Source: Saccoglossus kowalevskii (lineage: Eukaryota; Hemichordata; Enteropneusta; Harrimaniidae). Taken from it: 21,503 nt of DNA. Each line of letters starts with the position of its first letter. Position 1 is the stretch's first letter. Where the stretch lies: assembly GCF_000003605.2 (NCBI RefSeq), contig NW_003108599.1, positions 27,410-48,912 on the forward strand, written 5' to 3'. The notes under the pieces were generated by a model, which had not been told where the DNA came from, did not search any database, and was given only the letters and a program-made list of their open reading frames with translations. The position numbers and the translations under genes were made by a program. Positions 1 to 8,300 of this stretch are shown here, one piece after another.

Positions 1-250
1 TTGGTTGCCCAATCAAGGTACAGGATGAGCACGTAATTGGTTTACCAATCACGGTACAGTATGCGCACGTAATTGGTTGACCAATCACGGTACAGTATGA
101 GCACGTAGTTGGTTGCCCAATCAAGGTACAGAATGAGCACGTAATTGGTTGCCCAATCACGGTACAGTATGAGCACGTAATTGGTTGGCCAATCACGGTA
201 CAGTATGAGCACGTAGTTGATTGACCAATCACGGCACAGGATGAGCGTGT
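1..250. repeat. 36-base minisatellite with paired CCAAT palindromes
   Basis: About seven units with an exact 36-base period (unit starts at 35, 71, 107, 143, 179 and 215, plus a partial unit at 1-34, left edge outside the window). The consensus is attggttgaccaatcacgg then tacagtatgagcacgta. Each unit carries ATTGG facing CCAAT across four bases; in the variant ATTGGTTGACCAAT the arms are six bases with a two-base loop. Because 36 is divisible by three, the minus strand stays open and translates as a 12-residue repeat (RDW..NYVLILY). That reading frame is a by-product of the repeat, not a gene. The array lies downstream of exon 5 of the receptor gene, probably within its next intron. Confidence 0.9.
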
Positions 251-1532
251 AATGTGCATTGGAAGTCAAATATTCAACATAACAACTTGTTCCACAAATA
301 ATATTTGATACATTATATTGCAAAAATATTTTACAAACCGGAAATCGTTCACGGCTTTGTAGATACGTCGATTACAATTTCAGATACACATAAACAATCG
401 TCACCGTGTTTTGTGTTGTAATTTACTAAAAAAAATTTTAGGTAACATTTGTCATTTCATTATCAGGATTAGCAATAGGAAAAGTTTCCACAACCTTCAA
501 TATTTATTCAGATACAATTGTGTCAATTTCCATACCTTGATCAGTGTCAAGGTGCCAAAAAGATAAGAACATCTCCAAACAAGTCATTACTGATATTAGA
601 CACTAAATTCTGTGATGCATAATGCAGACCGACGGATTAACGGTAAAAATAACATGCTACCAATTCAAAATCCTGATTCAGAACGCCAAACTCGATACAA
701 TTTAAATGTAAAATTTGCAACAATTTGGTGACATCAAATGTTATCTGCCAATCACCATGATTCTGACAGCCACACAGCTCGGCCATTGATTGACTTCTAA
801 ACCGACAGGTCTTCAAGAAAGAAAATCGATATTATTCAATTGCAACCTATAAACAGAATGTGACAGTCACAGTAGTGACGTTTAGTTTGAAATATTACTT
901 AATATTGTGTTGACATAGGAGCACACAAAACATCAAAGAAACCAGAGAGCTTTCACGTTTAACTTCTTGTTTTTACCGCGATTTTTAGTAACAACAACAA
1001 CATCACTTACTTTTTTACATATCCATATACTAGGGTGATTAGGTAACACCATTATAACACTGTTACATAAATATGTATTCTGACGCATGCAACAAAGTAG
1101 TCCGAAAAACGTCACATATACAGGATGATATTTCACACTAAGTGTGACGATATGAAGCTGAGCGTCACCAGTATGCGAGTGATTGTACAGTACGTGATAA
1201 AAGCCAAACCAATGTATCGCAGCGCAGCAGACTGGACAACAATTCAATGGTGCATCGACAATAACTCATACCAATGAGAACGGAACGTTTATTTTGAAAA
1301 CGAATATTCCTAAGAAGGCTAATATTTCTGCCGATTTCGATAACCATCGACGGCCGTAGCTAAAAAATCATTCCTAGACGCGCCTGGCCGTCATGCCGAA
1401 CCAGAATGATTTGGTATATAAATAACTAAACCATAAAATCACAATGACTTCGTCGTTTTGACACTTTAATATTGCAAGGCCTTATTCCGGTTTGTAAGAT
1501 AACAACAACAATATACCTCCGTTCCCTGGTAC
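251..1532. other. Non-coding, nothing recognised
   Basis: AT-rich sequence with scattered stops in all frames. Minus-strand open frames at 933-1247 and 1165-1347 overlap each other, have no splice context and show no family motif. It was scanned for the next exon of the receptor gene (RII-G, W-G-Y motifs) without success. It is probably intron. Confidence 0.5.
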
Positions 1533-1707
1533 GTCACGTGACAGTATGTCATGTCACATACATCAGTAATCACAGGTATTCCAATGTCACGTGACCATAT
1601 GTCATGTCACATACATCAGTAATCACAGCTATTCCCATGTCACGTGACCGGATAAATGTCATGACTATACGTCATACACATCATTAATCACTCGTATGTC
1701 ACGTGAA
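1533..1707. repeat. Tandem repeat of 53-59 bases carrying GTCACGTGAC
   Basis: The ten-base palindrome GTCACGTGAC occurs at 1533, 1586 and 1639, exactly 53 bases apart, and as GTCACGTGAA at 1698, 59 bases on. Between them, atgtcatgtcacatacatca and gtaatcacag are repeated with few changes in the first units and more in the last. CACGTG is the canonical E-box core bound by bHLH and bHLH-zipper factors; whether these copies are bound is unknown. They lie about 190-360 bases beyond the donor of exon 5. Confidence 0.85.
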
Positions 1708-1893
1708 ACCCTTACCTCACAAAATAATTCTCTGAGTGTGTAGTCAGAATTGAAGACGAACACATGAAATATACGAGTACCAATATTCTGTTCGAGAAAA
1801 CAAAACATAAACATAAGGTCAAGTAAACAAATACTATTTCCTGAGACTAAAGTAGTTTTACAATTTGATGTGTTGTACGTTGATGTGTGATAC

Positions 1894-1995
1894 CTTTAGT
1901 CGTTTCAGTTCATCCGTTATAGATTCAGTCCAGTCTTCCATAGTGACTACAGTTTTGTTGCTGGCTACCATATCATTCATAAAGGTAAGAGCGTC
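1894..1995 (-). CDS. Exon 5: GABA-B-like ligand domain, linker to second lobe
   Basis: The exon has 34 codons in phase 0, acceptor ATATTTACAG|GACGCT and donor CTAAAG|GTATCA. It reads DALTFMNDMVASNK, then TVVTMEDWTESITDELKRLK, with one N-glycosylation sequon (NKT). It fits the family segment just after the FGW block, where a helix (EVFTSTLDDLEERV in subunit 1) is followed by a strand and then the run ending in KNLK that precedes the ARIIVG strand. The expected next residues, like (D/N)(A/V)RII-G, should begin exon 6. I searched the reverse complement of 1-1893 by eye and found no acceptor followed by such a segment, so the next exon probably lies outside the window. The exon has little sequence conservation; the call rests on phase, splice sites, length and position. 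Confidence 0.8.
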
Positions 1996-2482
1996 CTGTA
2001 AATATTAAAACTGTTACACATTACCGATAATTGTATTTATCATAGTTATCCCGGAGCTAATTTGCAGAGGAACAGACCCAAAACAAATTTATATAAAGCA
2101 CACGACAACAACAAAACATCATATTACGATTAGGGTTGTATATTTTTTTATTAGTGACAAAAAATGTCAAGAATTGATAGATTCACGTAGCGATGTATTT
2201 GGGTAGTTTGAGTTTTTCGTCACTTTTTTGACGATTTTGTCGGCTCAGTAGACGGAAAATCGTGAATTAACTGGCGAATTCGAAAAATCCCAGAAAAGAC
2301 CTTACATTACAAAAAGGGCGCAGCTAGATGTATATGTTCCCAACACACACGTGCCGAGTGTTCCACTTATGAACCATATCATTTTCAAATGAAACATAAG
2401 TGAAAATGAAGTGAAATTTCTCACGTTATGTAGCATGAGATTGTTTCGTCGGTTCCTAGCGGGCGAGCCGTGAGAGATTAAA

Positions 2483-2520
2483 TGATTGGTCAACGTCAAG
2501 TAAAGATTATTGACCAATCA
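2483..2520. repeat. Perfect 11-base inverted repeat in intron 4
   Basis: TGATTGGTCAA at 2483-2493 is followed after 16 bases by its exact reverse complement TTGACCAATCA at 2510-2520. The right arm matches the palindromic part of the 36-base minisatellite unit at the left end of the window (ttgaccaatca). It may be a remnant of one arm of a small inverted-repeat element, or a chance CCAAT hairpin. Confidence 0.6.
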
Positions 2521-2578
2521 AGCGTCACGTCTCATCTAACATCTAATCTTATAATATTCTGAATATTACGCAACTTAC

Positions 2579-2743
2579 CGCTTTCAATTTAGGCGAGTAA
2601 AATATAGCGGCTCGTTCCCAACCAAAGTATTCCATCAGTCCTATTCTAGTTGGATTCATGGAATTTTGTGGCATGCGTGTTCTATAGTACAATGGAAATC
2701 GTGCTGTGTTCGATAATTCAGGTGCTACAGTGGAAAACCCCAT
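2579..2743 (-). CDS. Exon 4: GABA-B-like ligand domain, core motif exon
   Basis: This is the best conserved of the five exons: 55 codons, phase 0, acceptor GTATTTCCAG|ATGGGG and donor AAAGCG|GTAAGT. It reads MGFSTVAPELSNTARFP, then YYRTRMPQNSMNPTRIGL, then MEYFGWERAAIFY, ending SPKLKA. These correspond to the [21 protein letters not shown], NPTRV and GWKKIATI blocks of vertebrate GABA-B subunits. The SYGSSSP serine region that contacts ligand in subunit 1 is MGFSTVAP here, so some ligand contacts probably differ. The ATG at its start is internal, not an initiation codon, because it follows a clear polypyrimidine tract and acceptor and continues exon 3 in phase. Intron 3, between exons 3 and 4, is only 84 bases. 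Residues about 128-182. Confidence 0.93.
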
Positions 2744-2827
2744 CTGGAAATACAAATAAAACACACTTTAATAATAGAAACTATCTATTGAATTGTTTTC
2801 AGATTTATAAACATTTCTATTTTTTAC

Positions 2828-2965
2828 CTGAGCAAGGTTCCAATATCTACTTGTTTCAGCGATAGCCAATGACTCCTGTTCCATGGTCGGTCCGAGTATC
2901 ATGATCTTTGTCGGGGGTGTGTGCAATTGATGAATCAGCTCTCTCATAGCTATGCCAGAGTCCCC
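2828..2965 (-). CDS. Exon 3: GABA-B-like ligand domain, first helix-strand block
   Basis: The exon has 46 codons in phase 0, acceptor TGTTACCAG|GGGGAC and donor CTTGCTCAG|GTAAAA. It starts GDSGIAMRELIHQL, equivalent to the GQATKYLYELLY region of GABA-B subunits, then PPTKIMILGP (the strand that is IKIILMPG in subunit 1) and ESLAIAETSRYWNLAQ, matching the family's AE..R.WNL helix. The segment that carries a GABA-contacting serine and a disulphide cysteine in vertebrate subunit 1 (GCSSVS) reads GPTMEQES here. The cysteine is missing and the alignment suggests about two extra residues. From family knowledge this suggests a changed or absent GABA pocket, as in non-binding subunit 2-like members, but that is inference. 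Residues about 82-127. Confidence 0.9.
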
Positions 2966-3540
2966 CTGGTAACAGAACAAGCGTCACATTACAAACGCTC
3001 GATATATTTAGTGTATTTAAGTTATTGTAAACAATATAAAGTTAATTCTATAACACTCTAACCTGTTTCTAGAAATATTAACTGGTACTATTTTATACCA
3101 TAACTGAACACTAAATCATCGGTTACATTTACATATTAATCAGTCGTTCTACTAATGTAAATGTTGTTTTCGTTTAGTCACTGTCTGTCATTATTAATGA
3201 TAAAGTATATGTACTATATCATCGGGAATATTATCATGTCATAGTTTGACAACGCCCTCAGTGTTACACAATTTTAAACTTACAATACACATTGTCAACA
3301 ATAGTAGAGTTTCATAATAGTATGCACTTCAGGTTCAATTCAATTTTAACATAATTTATGAAACAAAAAACATGACAGACACATACAAATCAAACAAATA
3401 TTGTATAACAATTACAAATTAATTAAAATGTGATTGACATTCCCATGATAGTGACACAGTGTATTTCACATGCAAGACAGTAGTATATCAACAGGATCTT
3501 GTTTTTGTTTGTTTCACATCGGTCTATGTCACCCTATATT

Positions 3541-3630
3541 GGTATCATTCATTTCCAGTTTGTACCATGATGTCAAAGTTAGTAATTCACTTACCTGGGT
3601 ATTCGTATCGTTCATTTCCAGTTTGTATCC
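3541..3630 (-). repeat. 63-base duplication of the exon 2 end into intron 2
   Basis: The block at about 3604-3630 (exon 2 codons for YKLEMNDTN) recurs at about 3541-3566 inside intron 2, offset by 63 bases (21 codons). The shared core ttcatttccagtttgta is identical and only a few flanking bases differ. The two copies are in the same frame if the intron is read through. The downstream copy lacks the GTAAGT donor that ends the real exon, so it is probably inert. The close similarity suggests a recent tandem duplication. Confidence 0.8.
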
Positions 3631-3767
3631 TACAAGTAAACTTTCCATTTTATTTACATCATCTAAAGCCATACTGGCTGCGGGTAGAGCGCCCTCTGCC
3701 CATCCACCATATCCCTTTGTTATAAAAAATCCACTGATATATAATGGAATATCTTCACAGACGACAT
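3595..3767 (-). CDS. Exon 2: N-terminal lobe of GABA-B-like ligand domain
   Basis: This exon begins the extracellular ligand-binding domain (residues about 24-81). The acceptor TTCTACTCAG|AT follows a pyrimidine-rich run, and the donor is CCCAG|GTAAGTG. After a lone Cys (VVCED) comes PLYISGFF, the first beta strand of the fold, equivalent to PLYIGALFP in vertebrate GABA-B receptors. Next are GGW, whose tryptophan matches the conserved GGW loop near the GABA pocket of subunit 1, then the helix AASMALDDVN and the strand GYKLEMNDT, which carries an N-glycosylation sequon. The exon is 173 bases: two bases finish the split codon and 57 whole codons follow. The usual low-complexity linker and sushi domains of long vertebrate subunit 1 isoforms are absent. 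A copy of the last part of the exon lies 63 bases away in intron 2 (see the repeat at 3541-3566). Confidence 0.9.
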
Positions 3768-6700
3768 CTGAGTAGAAATACAAACGTTATTGCCAATACA
3801 TACAGGTTCAATCTTTTCGTCTTTCAAAATCAGAAAGAGCTATTTTCCCTTAACGCTCAGCATTTAGGGAACAACAACATTTTAACAACGCGTTCTGACA
3901 CGAAGACGAAAAAGGTAGTTCTCGTTATAACGAGTATATATTTTAATTTATGATCATTTTATGTCACCATTTTGTATGCCTCTGGGGTCCATGTTTATTT
4001 GACATTACTCTCTCTAACAAGCATTACGCCATTTGAGATAGACAGCGTTAATTCTAACCTGCAATATAGTGACAGAACAACCAATCTCTTTTAGATGGGA
4101 TAATATTGCAACCTTTCAGATGTGTTATACAGTTTTACCTTCGATTAACAGAACAACCCGTCAAAATCGATTCTCCAGTGTTCCAATCAACATATGGAAC
4201 AGAATTTTAATAGTTATACTTTATAGTCTTAATTAACTGAGATAACATTTTACAAAGTTAATAAGTCACAATGCTCAATAATAATGTGATGAATGAAAGT
4301 ACATGTCGACATTCTACCTAGCATTCCAAACAATGGCATCATCTAATGTCACTCTACTTGAATTCTACGAGAAGTAGGAAAACCTGCGTGTACAATTCCT
4401 TCAATAATCAGAATTATTATGTGACATATTATAACAATACGCTCTTATGGAGGGATACAATCAAGTTAAATTCACATTTATAAATTCCATTCAAACATCC
4501 ACTCAACTGCTTGGAAGGGGAATATTAAATTTCAATAGTTACGACATTAATGCCACAACATACAAGTAGGTCGTTCTGTACATGTATATTGCTACACATT
4601 ATTATAAAACTCAAACACTGCAATGAATAGAGATTCGCCATTGAATACAAGTGCAATTACTAGCCGCGTATTAAAGAGATTACAATGAAATCACCTGGCG
4701 TCCACATACGTGACATTTCTAATCTATAAGTTAGAACCCCTGGCGACGATTATAGAAAATATGTATTACTAAGTATCTGTCACGCATAGTTCAATAAAGG
4801 GTTGTCAACTATTAAATTGGAAGATGATTACACCGCTATATATGCAGTGCAACTCGTTTTGTATAAATTACATGTTCTTGTGTTTATATTTCTTATTTCT
4901 TCGTAAATACTACAACCGTTAAGAACAGTCACTATATAATTATAAATATACTGTTATATCCTTGAAGTTCGGAAATGACTTTTTTAGAAATCTTTATGAA
5001 ACGACAAATGCGATGTAATGGTATATGAGGGATAATGAGTTCATGGAATATAAGCCGATGTTACAAATGCCATGGCAACATACATCACAATTGGAACCCA
5101 TCTGCCAGCCACATTTTAAACTCATTCTACCTTTATTAAATTTACAATATATGTACATGACGTATTGTAATTAGACGCTCTTGGGATGTCACTTCCTAAT
5201 TTATATGTACAGCACACTCTAAGATATGACCCGCACCACAAACTTATCTGTCATACAAATTGAGAAAGGGCATCGTATACAAAAGCAGCATGGCAGACGA
5301 CATCGCAAATATAGATATAAGCTACACTATCATATTTAGCAATATACATTTATCCATTCAAATTATAGATAATACTCTAAAAGTACTGAGGACAAAGTAG
5401 TTATAGATCCATGTTTAATACTGTAATAATTTATAGTGTACTTTGACGACACTGTTCTTATTCAACAAGTTGTGATAAATTTACCAATCTTCATGACTTT
5501 TTTGGTCATATTTATGAAACTAGACGACAATGAGACAATTTGCTAAACTGTATAACGTTTTAATTCTTTTCAAAAACTATGCAATCTGTATCCATTTAAC
5601 CACTGAATACCCTTGGCATCTTAATTTATTTTCCAAGTACAGACTCAGCTTGATTTTGTTAGCGCGTACCTTACACCGCCTACCTTACACCGAATTTTTA
5701 TTATTCGAGAATTACGCGTTTTTTCCAAAACGGCTTTCTGCATGCAACGTGCGGGAAACAATGCGGACGTTCGATTATCACTGTATCTTTTGCGAAAAGG
5801 TCCCAATTAGAAATTATTCATAATAAACGATTTTTTGGTAATATAAGGACACAATGACGTGATTGAATAAACTTGCAGGTTATAAAATAAACAATACGTC
5901 ATCTTGCGGAATCCGCTCTTAGCGGTGGTTCTTTTGCAACAACAATTAATTGCCAGTCAGAATAATTTCACTGTCAAATTCGATAATAATTACGTGGGTT
6001 TATACTACATAGTGACTAACACTCCCAAGGTGTTTTATTGTTCGCGGGTCAAAACATAACTAACACCAGGATCAAAAAAATAACACGGGATCAAACAATA
6101 CTGCGTGATGTTAAACGAATACCACCACATACTTCCAAATATCACAGTTGCTCACATATATCCTTCAGTGCGGATAATAATATTCACAATATTGTGTAGA
6201 TTCCCACAAGCGTTATCAAAGTATCATTTTAATTGACACGCTTCAATGCAACCCGTGCAATGAATCTAACGACGTTCATTATTTTGGTGCCTGCCGAAAA
6301 AGGGTAAAACACGTGTGTTTGAAACAACATAATGGTCACTTTGCAATGTTAATAGAATGGATATGTTGACAATAAAGTATAAAATAAAAAAATTGGCAAA
6401 CATCGTCATCGAAAGGTTTTAACACAGCGTATATATGATATATGTGTATGAAGGCTGTTTTATAGCTTTTAAGATATCCATCGTACTTTTAGATTCATAG
6501 TCAGTACGTTCTCACATCAATACAACGTTCCCATCTTATCAAATACGTCTATTCATCAACACATCTGGGTTGGTTTACGACTGAAGGCTAAGAGCAGCTT
6601 CTAAAAACGTTCACTATTAAAATTTTCGTTCAATTGATCAGAAAAGATACTATCGGTCTCAAAGTCACGTGACCCACACAATATTTTGTTTTGTCAAATA

Positions 6701-6769
6701 TATTTTTAATATGGTACTAATATGTGACACATTGTTGCAATCCCATCAAACATATCGCTTCTATATTTA
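3768..6769. other. Intron 1, distal 3 kb: nothing recognised
   Basis: AT-rich intronic sequence. The longest open frame is plus strand 5530-5823 (97 codons). It contains a short local duplication (ctaccttacaccg near 5670-5695) and shows no family motif, so I do not call it a gene. Perfect palindromes CTCGTTATAACGAG (3921-3934) and GCGGAATCCGC (about 5905) are present. A single GTCACGTGAC at 6664-6673 matches the E-box repeat at 1533-1707. Confidence 0.5.
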
Positions 6770-8300
6770 GATGACCGTAATACACAAATAGTATATGAAT
6801 AGTTTATGATTCAAAATTACATACACAAATAGTTTGAAATAACATACACTGGTGATTTGAAATGACATACACTGATGATTTAAAATAACATACACAGAGA
6901 TGATTTGAAATAACATACAATGATTTTTAAATAACATACACTGATGATTTGAAATAACATACACTGATGATTTGAAACAACACACACAAATGATTTGAAA
7001 TAACATACACTGATGATTTGAAATGACATACACAGATTATTTGAAATAACATACACCGATTATTTGAAATAACACACACAGATGGTTTGTAATAACATAC
7101 ACTGATGATTTGAAATGACACACACTGATGATTTGAAATAACATACACTGATTATTTGAAATAACATACACAGATGGTTTGTAATAACATACACTGATGA
7201 TTTGAAATGACACACACTGATGATTTGAAATAACATACACTGATTATTTGAAATAACATACACAGATGGTTTGTAATAACATACACTGATGATTTGAAAT
7301 GACATACACTGATGATTTGAAATAACATACACTGATTATTTGAAATAACATACACAGATGGTTTGTAATAACATACACTGATGATTTGAAATGACATACA
7401 CTGATGATTTGAAATAACATACACTGATTATTTGAAATAACATACACTGATGATTTGACATAACATACACTGATGATTTGAAATAACATACACTGATGAT
7501 TTGAAATAACATACACTGGTGATTTGAAATAACATACACTGATGATTTGACATAACATACACTGATGATTTGAAATAACATACACTGATGATTTGCAATA
7601 ACATTCACTGATGATTTGAAATAACATTCACTGATGATTCGAAATGACATAAACTGATGATTTGACGTCATACACACAGGTGGTTTGAAATATTTTACGC
7701 AGATGATTTAAATTAATGTACAAATGTAATTTGAAATAATTGTCACATATGATAACAATCAAATTTACAAATCATTTAAATTAGTATTCACAGTAGATTT
7801 TGAAATATAATTAAAAGATGACATACAAATATATTACAGACATAATTTGAAATAATATGGTTTGAAATATTTAAATATTATGCACAGAAGGTGTGCAATA
7901 TTACTCACAAATGATTAGAGATAATATTAACAGCGGTTTAGAGATAATATTCACTTAATAGTTGAAATATTACTTACAGAATTTATCATCTAGCACATAT
8001 TATAACAAATGTGTCTAGGTTCACTATAAAATTTACAACAACTACATATCAAATAGGAATCTTTATATCACAACGCCCCAAAAACTTTCAGCTATTTTGC
8101 TATACTTTATTAAATGTATTTATATGAGTAACGAAAGTCAAACATATCATTCACGTGGTGATTTGAAAACATGATTTAAAGCAATATACACAGGTTGTTT
8201 GAAATAATTTATACAAGGTTTCGAAATAATATACACAGATAATTTTCAATCAAATTCACAGTTGTTTTTAAATAACATTCACCGATGAAATAGTATACAC
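6770..8300. repeat. 23-base minisatellite with 92-base higher-order structure
   Basis: The core array (about 6830-7680, around 37 units) has the unit acatacactgatgatttgaaata, 23 bases. Units are organised into tetramers of 92 bases: the variant gatggtttgtaat recurs at 7081, 7173, 7265 and 7357, each exactly 92 apart, accompanied by fixed neighbours (gattatttg, a gaaatgaca variant). A different variant, tttgacataac, recurs at 7457 and 7549, also 92 apart, marking a second block. From about 7680 to 8300, and at the left edge from 6770, units become progressively degenerate (…gatgatttaaattaa…, …ggttgtttgaaataa…). This is the pattern expected of unequal exchange with the youngest copies in the centre. 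The long minus-strand open frames here (repeats of YVISNHQC..FQIISVC) are artefacts of the array. Confidence 0.92.

Noticed and set aside
42-323. 93-codon minus-strand open frame with a 12-residue repeat (RDW..NYVLILY)
   Set aside because: It is the translation of the 36-base minisatellite; the period is a multiple of three and the frame follows the array exactly.
933-1247. Candidate sixth receptor exon on the minus strand
   Set aside because: The translation (MNCCPVCCAAIHWFGF…) lacks the expected RII-G strand and W-G-Y motifs and no acceptor in phase 0 precedes it.
2650-2865. Plus-strand open frame across exons 3 and 4
   Set aside because: It is an antisense shadow of the receptor exons and spans intron 3.
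3459-3775. Two plus-strand open frames opposite exon 2
   Set aside because: They are antisense shadows of exon 2 and intron 2; the minus-strand reading has the conserved receptor motifs.
5530-5823. 97-codon plus-strand open frame in intron 1
   Set aside because: No recognisable domain, no splice context, a local duplication inside it, and length compatible with chance in 21 kb.
6767-7677. Several overlapping minus-strand open frames rich in YVISNHQC
   Set aside because: A 23-base repeat shifts frame every unit, so 69-base super-periods look open in all frames. No unique sequence, splice sites or conserved family.
6770-8300. Possible CRISPR array (repeats of 23 bases)
   Set aside because: Repeats are directly adjacent with no unique spacers, are imperfect, and lie in a eukaryotic intron; this is a minisatellite.
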